Below, in pieces: positions 1 to 6,289 of a DNA stretch of 7,937 nucleotides. Every line of letters begins with the position of its first letter. Within the stretch, counting starts at the first letter, position 1. The translations under genes were made by a program, and so were the position numbers. The stretch is from NCBI GenBank assembly GCA_009840695.1, contig VXNG01000092.1, positions 1-7,937 of the forward strand, written 5' to 3'. The stretch comes from Acidimicrobiaceae bacterium. Lineage in GTDB: Bacteria > Actinomycetota > Acidimicrobiia > Acidimicrobiales > Aldehydirespiratoraceae. The notes under the pieces were generated by a model, which worked only from the letters and a program-made list of their open reading frames with translations, searched no databases and was not told the DNA's origin.

Positions 1-488
1 ACATGGGGATCCTCAACCGGACGGTTCTGCTGTTCGACGAGCCCTTCTGGGACCGCGACACCGAGTGGATCGGCTATGCGGGTGAGGAGCCGGGCCAGTG
101 GTCCGAGACGCTGAACCTGTACCCCTACCTGGGCCGGCCAGTGCTCGCCATGTTCAACCCCGGCTCGTTCGGGGCCGAGATCGAGCAGTACACCGACGAG
201 GAGCTCACGTCACGTGCGGTCGAGACCCTAAGGGCCATGTTCGGGGACGTGCCCAAGCCTGTCGACGTTCTGAGCACCCGCTGGGGATCGGACCCGTGGA
301 CCCGGGGCTCGTACTCGTACCTGCCGGTCGGCGTGGAGTTCGAGACCTACCGGGAGATGTCCAGGCCGGTCGGCGAGCGTCTCTTCTTCGCCGGCGAGGC
401 CACCCACAGCCGGTTCCCGTCCACGGTGCACGGCGCCCTGCTGTCGGGCCGCCGCGCCGCCCGCCAGATATACGGCCTCCTGCGCTAG
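1..488 (+). CDS. FAD-dependent amine oxidase (flavin monoamine oxidase family), C-terminal part, 5' truncated
   Basis: This is the 3' end of a flavin amine oxidase of the monoamine/polyamine oxidase and LSD1-like superfamily, which oxidises amines using bound FAD. The reading frame is open to the window edge. The first visible Met (base 3) sits inside a conserved internal region (MGILNRTVLLFDEPFW resembles the internal GxLNK...F..PFW block of the family), so the true start lies upstream. About 161 residues are visible. The substrate-domain end carries TRWGSDPWTRGSYSYLPVG (about 92-110). The C-terminal FAD-contacting motif is FFAGEATHSRFPSTVHGALL (about 128-147), followed by SGRRAA and a TAG stop. 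The motifs look intact, so the visible part reads as functional. The N-terminal Rossmann GxGxxG is outside the window and the substrate cannot be told from this fragment. The gene converges on valS, 71 bases away, with a hairpin repeat between them. Confidence 0.88.
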   Translation, partial: MGILNRTVLLFDEPFWDRDTEWIGYAGEEPGQWSETLNLYPYLGRPVLAMFNPGSFGAEIEQYTDEELTSRAVETLRAMFGDVPKPVDVLSTRWGSDPWTRGSYSYLPVGVEFETYREMSRPVGERLFFAGEATHSRFPSTVHGALLSGRRAARQIYGLLR

Positions 489-504
489 CCAGGCATCCCG
501 TTCG

Positions 505-554
505 CGAATTGGCAGCGTTGTGCGCCCTATGGGGTGCGTTGTGCTGCCAATTCG
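505..554. repeat. Structured palindromic intergenic repeat, copy A; possible two-way terminator
   Basis: CGAATTGGCAGC (505-516) is the exact reverse complement of GCTGCCAATTCG (543-554), giving a perfect 12 bp outer stem around 26 bases. Inside there is a 5x5 internal loop (517-521 and 538-542, both GTTGT). Then comes a 5 bp inner stem (522-526 with 533-537, including one G.T) and a 6-base loop. Copies B and C upstream of valS share the same architecture. It lies between two convergent stop codons, 16 bases after the amine oxidase TAG and 5 bases after the valS TAG, where a bidirectional terminator or 3'-end stabiliser would be expected. There is no T-tract on either strand, so intrinsic termination is only an inference. 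Confidence 0.75.
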
Positions 555-559
555 GTTAG

Positions 560-3172
560 CTAGGCGGCTGCTTCGGGAGCCAGCTCGCAGGCCACCGACA
601 GCTCGGGACCCTCGGCGGTGACCAGCTCGCTGACGCGGCCGGCGGCCCGGACGTCGTCGGCGACCGTGGCCAGCACCGCGATCCGCTCGGGAGTGTCGGT
701 CACCGTGGCCCGCAGCACCTCGGTGCGCAATGGCCGCTTGGCCTCGGACTTGGTCCGGCGCACCTCGCCCAGCACCGCCGCGGCCACCGTGCCGGGCAGC
801 GCCCCAGCGTCGCCGGCCGCGGCCCGCAGCGGCCCCGGCTGTGGCCACGCCGACGCATGGACATAGGACGGGTGCCACCAGCTCCACACCTCCTCGGCCA
901 CGAAGGGCATGAACGGCGCGAACAGCCGCTGGAGCACCCGCAAGGCCGCTCGCAGCGACAACCGGGCCGACACCGCGGCACCGGTCCCGTGCTCGCCGTA
1001 GGCGCGGGCCTTCACGAGCTCGATGTGGTCGTCGGTGAAGGCCCAGAAGAACGACTCGGTGCGCTCCAGGGCCCGGGCGTAGTCGAAGGCGTCCAGGGCC
1101 CGGGTGGCGTCCTCGACCAGGGCGGCCAGGCGGTGCAGCATCGAGCGGTCCAGCGGCTCGGTCACCCCGGCCGGCACGGCCGCCTCGTCGTCCAGGTCGG
1201 CCCCTACAGCCTGCTCGCGCCGCTCCACCTCGACGGCCGCCTCGTCGTCCAGCTCCGCGAAGCGCAGCACGAACTTGGAGGCGTTGAGCAGCTTGACGGC
1301 CAGGCGGCGGCCGATGCGGAACTGCTGCTCGTCGAAGGCGGTGTCGGTGCCGGGGCGGCCGCAGGCGGCCCAGTAGCGGACCGCGTCGGCGCCGTAACGC
1401 TCCAGCAGGTCGGTGGGCACCTGCACGTTGCCCCTCGACTTGGACATCTTCTTGCGGTCGGGGTCGAGGATCCAGCCCGACAGCGCGCAGTTGTGCCAGG
1501 GCACGGCGTCGGCGTCGAAATGGGCCCGCACCACCGTCGAGAACAGCCACGTGCGGATGATGTCGTGGGCCTGGGGCCGCATGTCCATCGGGAAGGTGGA
1601 CGCGTAGAGGGCCTCGTCGGTGCGCCAGCCGGTGGCGATCTGGGGCGTGAGCGACGAGGTGGCCCACGTGTCCATCACGTCGGGGTCGCCCGCGAAGCCG
1701 CCGGGCCGGCCCCGCTGGGACTCGTCGTAGCCGGGCGGGCAGTCCGAGGACGGGTCCACCGGCAGGGTGCCGGGGTCGGGCCGGATCGGGTTGTGCCAGT
1801 CCGGCGAGCCGTCGGCGTCGAGGCGGTACCACAGCGGGATGGGCACGCCGAAGAAGCGCTGGCGGCTGATGAGCCAGTCGCCGCTGAGCCCCGCGATCCA
1901 GCTCTCGTAGCGGGCCCGCATGTAGCCGGGGACCCAGTTCATCTGGTTGCCCCGGTCGATGAGGGCCTGGCGCAGGTCGTCGTCGCGCCCGCCGTTGCGG
2001 ATGTACCACTGCCGGCTGGACACGATCTCCAGCGGTCGGTCGCCTTTCTCGAAGAACTTGACCGGATGGGTGATGGGGCGGGGCTCGCCTTCGATGTCGC
2101 CGGACTCGGTGAACACCGCCGCGATCTCGGTGCGGGCCTGCACTGCGGTCTTGCCGGCCAGACGGGCGTAGGCGGCCCGGCCCTCGGCCGACTCGATGGC
2201 GTCCGGGGGCTCGGCCACCAGTCGCCCGTTGCGGCCGATCACTGTGCGCACCGGCAGGTTGAGCTCTCGCCACCAGGTGACGTCGGCGGTGTCGCCGAAG
2301 GTGCAGATCATGGCGATACCGGTGCCCTTCTCGGGATCGGCCAGCGGGTGGGCCAGCACCGGCACCTCCACGTCGAACACGGGAGTTCGCACGATGGAGC
2401 CGAACCGCGGCCGGTAGCGGCCGTCGTCGGGGTGGGCCACCAGGGCCACGCACGACGGCACCAGCTCGGGACGGGTGGTGTCGATCCAGACATCGGTGGC
2501 GCCGCCGGTGCCGGCGAAGCGCAGCTTGTGGTAGGCGCCCGGAACCTCCCGGTCGTCGAGCTCGGCTTGAGCCACCGCGGTCTGGAAGGTCGTGTCCCAT
2601 AGCGACGGAGCCTCGATCTGGTATGCCTCGCCCCGCTCGAGGTTCTCCAGGAAGGCCAGCTGCGAGACCCTCCGGCAGTGGGCGTCGATGGTGGCGTAAG
2701 TGCGGGTCCAGTCCACCGACAGCCCGATACGCCGGAACAGGTCCTCGAATGCCCGCTCGTCGGAGGCGGTGAGCTCCTCGCACAGCTCGATGAAGTTGGG
2801 GCGGCTGACCGCGATGGTTTCCCGTTTGGCCACCGCCGAGGGACGGCCGGCGTCGGGTGGAGGCGCGAAGGCAGCGTCGTAGGGCAGCGACGGGTCGCAG
2901 CGCACGCCGTAGTAGTTCTGGACCCGGCGCTCGGTGGGCAGGCCGTTGTCGTCCCAGCCCATGGGGTAGAACACGGCCTGGCCGGCCATGCGGCCGCTCA
3001 CGGTCGGCGGGGGAGTGTCGATGGAGAACACCTCGGCCCTGGGCCGTGTCTCGTCGAACCGGTAGATCCCGGACGCCTCCCAGTCTGCATCCCACTTGGC
3101 TTCGAGGCCTTCCAGGACAGGCTTTTCGGGGACCGCAGCCGGGCGCGGCATCTCGTCGGCAGGTGGGCTCAT
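560..3172 (-). CDS. valS: Valyl-tRNA synthetase, archaeal-like type, apparently lacking the HIGH motif
   Basis: This is a class I aminoacyl-tRNA synthetase that would charge tRNA-Val in the cytoplasm; 870 residues with a TAG stop. Its sequence matches the archaeal-like ValRS found in some actinobacteria: MGWDDNGLPTERR (71-83), VSRPNFIELCEELT (122-135), editing-domain DTTRPE (231-236) and GIAMICTFGD (285-294), and GDWLISRQRFFGVP (431-444). It continues with DPDVMDTWATSSLTPQ (496-511), the KMSKS loop (575-579) and an anticodon-binding helical domain (about 670-770). The C-terminal coiled-coil arm of bacterial-type ValRS is absent, as is normal for this type. The oddity is at residues 55-70. PPPTVSG runs straight into RMAGQAVFYPMG, whereas family members have SLHVGH plus a helix of about 14 residues between them. 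An essential catalytic element is therefore missing in frame, so activity is doubtful. The ATG at 3172 gives a family-like N-terminus, but no clear Shine-Dalgarno precedes it; Met8 (3151) is an alternative. Confidence 0.93.
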   Translation of the reverse strand: MSPPADEMPRPAAVPEKPVLEGLEAKWDADWEASGIYRFDETRPRAEVFSIDTPPPTVSGRMAGQAVFYPMGWDDNGLPTERRVQNYYGVRCDPSLPYDAAFAPPPDAGRPSAVAKRETIAVSRPNFIELCEELTASDERAFEDLFRRIGLSVDWTRTYATIDAHCRRVSQLAFLENLERGEAYQIEAPSLWDTTFQTAVAQAELDDREVPGAYHKLRFAGTGGATDVWIDTTRPELVPSCVALVAHPDDGRYRPRFGSIVRTPVFDVEVPVLAHPLADPEKGTGIAMICTFGDTADVTWWRELNLPVRTVIGRNGRLVAEPPDAIESAEGRAAYARLAGKTAVQARTEIAAVFTESGDIEGEPRPITHPVKFFEKGDRPLEIVSSRQWYIRNGGRDDDLRQALIDRGNQMNWVPGYMRARYESWIAGLSGDWLISRQRFFGVPIPLWYRLDADGSPDWHNPIRPDPGTLPVDPSSDCPPGYDESQRGRPGGFAGDPDVMDTWATSSLTPQIATGWRTDEALYASTFPMDMRPQAHDIIRTWLFSTVVRAHFDADAVPWHNCALSGWILDPDRKKMSKSRGNVQVPTDLLERYGADAVRYWAACGRPGTDTAFDEQQFRIGRRLAVKLLNASKFVLRFAELDDEAAVEVERREQAVGADLDDEAAVPAGVTEPLDRSMLHRLAALVEDATRALDAFDYARALERTESFFWAFTDDHIELVKARAYGEHGTGAAVSARLSLRAALRVLQRLFAPFMPFVAEEVWSWWHPSYVHASAWPQPGPLRAAAGDAGALPGTVAAAVLGEVRRTKSEAKRPLRTEVLRATVTDTPERIAVLATVADDVRAAGRVSELVTAEGPELSVACELAPEAAA
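2990..2997. other. Junction of apparent in-frame deletion removing the valS HIGH motif
   Basis: Between valS codons Gly60 (2995-2993) and Arg61 (2992-2990), about 20 residues expected from family knowledge are absent. They include the HIGH-like SLHVGH and the helix after it. The reading frame continues without disturbance and no alternative frame holds the missing stretch, so this is not a frameshift. The junction falls inside the palindrome GCGGCCGC (2990-2997), with a second GC palindrome GGCCGGCC at 2980-2987. Secondary structure could have promoted a biological deletion or a sequencing or assembly collapse. The expected length is recalled from the family, not computed by alignment. Confidence 0.7.
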
Positions 3173-3191
3173 GCGGGCGCCAACGCTACCG

Positions 3192-3239
3192 GAACTGGCA
3201 GCTGAGGACGCCGGTTTGGGCGTTGATGGCTGCCAGTTC
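3192..3239. repeat. Structured palindromic intergenic repeat, copy B
   Basis: GAACTGGCAGC (3192-3202) pairs perfectly with GCTGCCAGTTC (3229-3239). The 26-base interior holds a 5x5 internal loop (3203-3207, 3224-3228) and an inner stem ACGCC/GGCGT (3208-3212 with 3219-3223) capped by GGTTTG. The geometry equals copy A. It begins 20 bases upstream of the valS start on the minus strand, so it would lie in the valS leader if the operon reads through. It could equally act after purN as a 3'-end element. Confidence 0.75.
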
Positions 3240-3308
3240 GGGGTGGTTGGGGGCGTTTGGCGGATTTGGCAGCCCAGGACGCCGGTTTGGGCGTTGATGG
3301 CTTCCAGT
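3196..3308. repeat. Tandem direct duplication of the repeat (offset 71 bases)
   Basis: Bases 3196-3231 recur at 3267-3302 with only two mismatches, both at the start of the internal loop (3203-3204 versus 3274-3275). A 27-base stretch, 3205-3231 versus 3276-3302, is identical. The similarity ends with one mismatch followed by CCAGT in both copies. The outer arms flanking this block have diverged more than its interior, which points to a fairly recent local duplication or conversion. The spacer 3241-3262 is G- and T-rich and contains no gene. Confidence 0.8.
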
Positions 3309-3310
3309 CG
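3263..3310. repeat. Structured palindromic intergenic repeat, copy C (degenerate)
   Basis: The left arm GATTTGGCAGC (3263-3273) and right arm GCTTCCAGTCG (3300-3310) keep seven Watson-Crick pairs and one T.G pair. There is one internal mismatch (C3270/T3303), and the outermost positions do not pair. The 26-base interior and the inner stem ACGCC/GGCGT (3279-3283 with 3290-3294) match copy B. It starts immediately after the purN stop codon on the minus strand, so a role at the end of the pur transcript is possible but not shown. Confidence 0.65.
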
Positions 3311-3313
3311 TGT

Positions 3314-3931
3314 TCAGTTGGGTATGGGGGTCAGGGCCTCGGCGATGGCGACGACGATCAGCTCGTGCTCGGCCGCCTGGATCCGGGCCCGCAGCGACTC
3401 CATGGTGTCGCCGGGGTGGATCGGCACGTCGACGGAGGCGATCACCGGGCCGTCGTCGACGCCCTCGTCGGGCACATAGTGGACCATGGCGCCGGTGCAG
3501 TCGATCAGGCCGGCCTGGTAGGCCTCCCAGGCGTCGGCGATGGCCGACGGACCAGGGAACCGGCCCGGCAGCGCCGGATGGAGGTTGACCACCCGGTTAC
3601 CGAACCGGTCCAGGAACGCAGACGACAGCAGATGCATCCAGCCGGCCAGCACCACGAGGTCGGGTTCGGCCTGAGCCACCGCCGCGGCCAAGGCGGCGTC
3701 GTAGCGGCGCCGGGCCTCGGCCGGTTCGGGAGCGTCGGCCAGGTAGGGCGACAACGGCCAGTAGCTGACCGGGATGCCCGCCCGCTGGGCTATCGCGCCG
3801 GCGCCTGCGCCCCTGCGATTGATCACGACCGCCACCACCTCGGCGTCGAGCCGCTGGCCGGCGATGGCGCTGAGGATGGCTTCCAGGTTGGATCCCGCCC
3901 CCGAGGCCAACACCACCAGGCGACCGGTCAC
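3314..3931 (-). CDS. purN: Phosphoribosylglycinamide formyltransferase (GART)
   Basis: It transfers a formyl group from 10-formyl-THF to GAR, giving FGAR, the third step of de novo purine synthesis; cytoplasmic. From the GTG at 3931 it has 205 residues, usual for the family. The N-terminal phosphate-binding loop is ASGAGSNLEA (9-18). The catalytic residues match the E. coli Asn-His-Asp set: Asn116 and His118 in VNLHPALPG, and Asp159 in DEGVDDGP. The active-site loop reads HPALPGRFPG rather than the commoner HPSLLP form, a known-looking variant. I chose the GTG at 3931 because it forms a GTGA overlap with the purM stop and has a G-rich GGACGGGG ending 7 bases upstream. A TTG at 3937 would add two residues but sits one base from that G-run. 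It is the last pur gene; repeats B and C follow before valS. Confidence 0.94.
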   Translation of the reverse strand: MTGRLVVLASGAGSNLEAILSAIAGQRLDAEVVAVVINRRGAGAGAIAQRAGIPVSYWPLSPYLADAPEPAEARRRYDAALAAAVAQAEPDLVVLAGWMHLLSSAFLDRFGNRVVNLHPALPGRFPGPSAIADAWEAYQAGLIDCTGAMVHYVPDEGVDDGPVIASVDVPIHPGDTMESLRARIQAAEHELIVVAIAEALTPIPN

Positions 3932-4944
3932 CGCCAAGCCCCGTCCAGCACGACCCGGCCGTTGTCGTGTGGCCCGCCGTGGCGGGCATCGATCACCGAG
4001 CCGATCACGGAGTGGCCCTGGCGGCAGAGGACCTCAGCTCCGGACTCGTCGACCACGGCGACCAAGCCGATGCCCATGTTCCACACCCGGAACGCCTCGG
4101 CGTCGTCGATGCCTCCCCAGTCCACCAGCGTCACGAAAGGCTCGGGCACCGGCCAGGTGCCGAGTTCGATCCGGGCGCCCAAGTGGTCGGGCAGCACCCT
4201 CGGCAGGTTGTCGAAGAACCCGCCACCCGTGATGTGGGCCAGCGCTTTCGGCCGGACGCCCGCCTCTGAGAATCCATAGACAACCGGCAGGTAGCTGCGG
4301 TGTGGCTCCAGCAGGGCGTCGACCAGGTCGGCGCCGGGGGCCCTGCCATCGAGAAGCCTGCGGATGAGCGAGTAGCCGTTGGTGTGGGGGCCGGAGCTGG
4401 CCACCCCCACCAGCAGGTCGCCGGCCCTGATGTCCCCGGGGCGGGGCAGGAGCCCGTCACGGGGGGCCGCGCCGACGATGGTCCCGGCTACGTCGGCCGC
4501 GCCGGGCGCATACACGCCGGGCATCTCGGCGGTCTCGCCTCCCAGCAGGGCGCAGCCCGCGACCCGGCAGGCGTCGGCCATGCCGGCCACGATCTCGGCG
4601 GCCGCGGTGGGCACGAGCCGGTCCATGGCGATGTAGTCGAGGAAGAACAGGGGCCGGGCGCCGTGCACCGCGATGTCACCGATGCAGTGGTTGACCAGGT
4701 CTGTGCCGATGCTGTGCCACCGTCCGTGGCGAGCGGCCAGGGCCACTTTGGTTCCTACCCCGTCGGTGGAGGCGACCAGCACGGCGTCGGGGTCCAGGGC
4801 CGCAGCCGAGTACAGCCCGCCGAACCCCCGCACCGCGTTGATGACCTCGGGAGTGCGGGTCGAGGCCACCGCCTCGGCCATGAGGGCGACGGCCCGGTTG
4901 CCGGCGTCGATGTCCACGCCCGCACTGCGGTAGCTGGAGCTCAT
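3928..4944 (-). CDS. purM: Phosphoribosylformylglycinamidine cyclo-ligase (AIR synthetase)
   Basis: It closes the imidazole ring, converting FGAM and ATP to AIR (fifth step); a cytoplasmic dimer in known members. At 338 residues it is family-typical and complete. Visible blocks are SYRSAGVDIDAGNRAV (4-19), RGFGGLY (39-45), STDGVGTK (59-66) and the signature GARPLFFLDY (95-104). Then come LLGGETAEMPGVY (133-145), VASSGPHTNGYSLI (181-194), HITGGGFFDNLPRVLP (237-252) and WNMGIGL (288-294). The ATG at 4944 overlaps the purD stop as ATGA, with GGGGA about 10 bases upstream. A longer open frame extending to 6048 only reads purD out of frame and gives low-complexity Arg/Gly protein, so it is not part of the gene. 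The stop overlaps the purN start as GTGA, implying translational coupling. Confidence 0.96.
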   Translation of the reverse strand: MSSSYRSAGVDIDAGNRAVALMAEAVASTRTPEVINAVRGFGGLYSAAALDPDAVLVASTDGVGTKVALAARHGRWHSIGTDLVNHCIGDIAVHGARPLFFLDYIAMDRLVPTAAAEIVAGMADACRVAGCALLGGETAEMPGVYAPGAADVAGTIVGAAPRDGLLPRPGDIRAGDLLVGVASSGPHTNGYSLIRRLLDGRAPGADLVDALLEPHRSYLPVVYGFSEAGVRPKALAHITGGGFFDNLPRVLPDHLGARIELGTWPVPEPFVTLVDWGGIDDAEAFRVWNMGIGLVAVVDESGAEVLCRQGHSVIGSVIDARHGGPHDNGRVVLDGAWR

Positions 4945-6227
4945 CGCGGCGTGGTCCCCGCGAGTGCCAGTCCGATGTCGGCGCGGTGCTGAGCTCCTTC
5001 GAAGTCGATGGCGGCGACCCCGCGGTGGGCCTTGCGGGCCGCGGCTTCTACGTCGGGCCCCACCGCGGTGACGGCCAGGACCCGGCCCCCGGTGGCGTGC
5101 AGCCCGCCGTCGATCGTGCCGGTGCCGGCGTGGAACACCACGCAGCCGGCGTCGGCTGCGCCGTCGAGGCCCGTGATCGGCGCCGGGTCGGCCGTGCTGT
5201 CGGGGTAGCCGGCTGAGGCCATGACCACCGCCACGCACGCCTCGGGCGCCCAGTCGATGGCGACACCGTCGAGGGACCCGGTCGCGCTGGCCAGCATGAT
5301 CTCGTAGAGGTCGCTGCGCAGCAGCGGGAGCACGGCCTGAGCCTCGGGATCCCCGAAGCGGCAGTTGAACTCGATCACCTTGGGGCCCTCGGCCGTGAGC
5401 ATCAGGCCCGCGTACAGCACCCCCCGGTAGGGGGTCCCCGCCCGGCGCAGCCCGGACAGCGTGGGCGCGATGATCCGCCCACGGACCTCGGCGACCAGAT
5501 CCTGGTCCGCGGCCGGCGACGGCGCCACCGCGCCCATGCCCCCGGTGTTGGGGCCGCGGTCGCCCTCTAGCAGCCGCTTGTGGTCCTGGGCCGGTGGCAG
5601 CACCGCGAAGTGCTCGCCGTCGCAGAAGGCCAGCACCGACAGCTCTCGGCCCTCGAGGCGCTCCTCCAGCAGGATCTCCGAGCCGGCCGTCCCGAACCGT
5701 CCGCCCACCAGCATGGCCTCGACGGCTTCTGCGGCCTCCTGCCTGGTCGACGGGACGATCACCCCCTTGCCCGCGGCCAGGCCGGAGGCTTTGACCACCG
5801 GCACGTCGGGCCGGGCCCGCAGATGGGCCAGGGCCTCGCCGGCGTCGCGGAAGACGTGGGCCGGCGCGGTGGGGATGCCGTTGTCTATGAGGAACTGCTT
5901 GCAGTGGGCCTTGGAGGCCTCCAGGCGGGCGCACGACCCGTCGGGGCCGAACGCCGCGATTTGAGCCTCGCCCAGCGCGTCGACCAGGCCCGCGGCCAGA
6001 GGCCCCTCCGGGCCGACCGCCACCAGGTCTACGGACTCGCGGCGGCACAACTCGACCAGGCCGTCCGTGTCGCCGGCCGCGACGGGTGCGTTCTCGGCCC
6101 GGTCGCAGGCCGCGATGCCCGGATTGCCGGGCGCCGCGATGATCCGCTCGACGTGGCGAGAGCGGTTCAGCGCCCAGGCCAGCGCGTGCTCCCGGCCGCC
6201 GCCGCCCACCACCAGGACGCAGCTCAT
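4941..6227 (-). CDS. purD: Phosphoribosylamine-glycine ligase (GAR synthetase)
   Basis: An ATP-grasp enzyme that joins phosphoribosylamine to glycine to make GAR, the second step of the pathway; its unstable substrate comes from PurF, encoded just upstream. It has 428 residues, the usual length. The N-terminal domain has VLVVGGGGREHALAW (4-18), APGNPG (32-37) and VGPEGPL (71-77). The ATP-grasp core has SKAHCKQFL (105-113), VVKASGLAAGKGV (144-156) and PPAQDHKR (211-218). It is followed by GPNTGGMG (225-232) and the metal-binding VIEFNCRFGDPE (284-295). The C-terminal domain has HAGTG (366-370) and GGRVLAV (380-386). VKASG has Ser where many homologues have Asp, probably tolerated. The ATG at 6227 starts exactly at the conserved N-terminus; an upstream ATG at 6278 would add 17 unconserved residues. 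The TGA stop overlaps the purM ATG. Confidence 0.96.
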   Translation of the reverse strand: MSCVLVVGGGGREHALAWALNRSRHVERIIAAPGNPGIAACDRAENAPVAAGDTDGLVELCRRESVDLVAVGPEGPLAAGLVDALGEAQIAAFGPDGSCARLEASKAHCKQFLIDNGIPTAPAHVFRDAGEALAHLRARPDVPVVKASGLAAGKGVIVPSTRQEAAEAVEAMLVGGRFGTAGSEILLEERLEGRELSVLAFCDGEHFAVLPPAQDHKRLLEGDRGPNTGGMGAVAPSPAADQDLVAEVRGRIIAPTLSGLRRAGTPYRGVLYAGLMLTAEGPKVIEFNCRFGDPEAQAVLPLLRSDLYEIMLASATGSLDGVAIDWAPEACVAVVMASAGYPDSTADPAPITGLDGAADAGCVVFHAGTGTIDGGLHATGGRVLAVTAVGPDVEAAARKAHRGVAAIDFEGAQHRADIGLALAGTTPR

Positions 6228-6273
6228 CGGCCCCACACCGCCACTACCACCACAAGGCCTCGCGCCGCACCGC

Positions 6274-6289
6274 AGCACCTGCCGGTGCT
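6274..6289. other. Small perfect hairpin at the purF stop, in the purF-purD gap
   Basis: AGCACC (6274-6279) and GGTGCT (6284-6289) form a 6 bp stem with a 4-base loop. The stem begins on the first base of the purF stop codon as read on the plus strand. The 61-base gap 6228-6288 is the only real gap among the pur genes. There is no T-tract, so full termination is unlikely. It could partly attenuate transcription or protect an mRNA end, but a stem this short can occur by chance in GC-rich DNA. Confidence 0.35.

Noticed and set aside
857..2602. A 581-codon plus-strand open frame antisense to valS
   Set aside because: Its codon positions mirror valS on the other strand. It has biased Gly/Val/His/Arg composition and no family motif, and it is explained by GC-rich third positions.
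2957..3010. A frameshift hiding the valS HIGH motif in another frame
   Set aside because: The coding frame is continuous on both sides, and the DNA between the TVSG and RMAG codons has no extra bases, so the motif is absent from the sequence, not shifted.
228..3095. A 955-codon open frame on the minus strand overlapping valS
   Set aside because: It is out of frame with valS, which has clear synthetase motifs. The product is an Arg/Gly/Pro/Ala-rich protein of the kind that arises in high-GC shadow frames, with no recognisable domain.
3239..3262. A G-rich run that could form a G-quadruplex
   Set aside because: The runs are uneven, mostly two Gs, and would support at best a weak two-tetrad fold; such runs are common by chance in this base composition.
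3196..3308. A CRISPR array or T-box/riboswitch upstream of valS
   Set aside because: There are only two repeat units with a short spacer, the repeats are palindromic with degenerate arms, and no cas genes are present. No T-box antiterminator, specifier loop or known riboswitch core is visible.
4945..6048. An N-terminal extension of about 368 residues fused to PurM
   Set aside because: The extension is purD read in another frame and is low complexity. PurM homology starts at the ATG at 4944, which overlaps the purD stop.
6228..6278. Upstream ATG starts for purD (6278) and likewise for purF (7779)
   Set aside because: The extra residues are unconserved. The downstream starts match the PurD beta-strand GGGGREH start and the PurF short propeptide before Cys13; the purF start also overlaps the purK stop.
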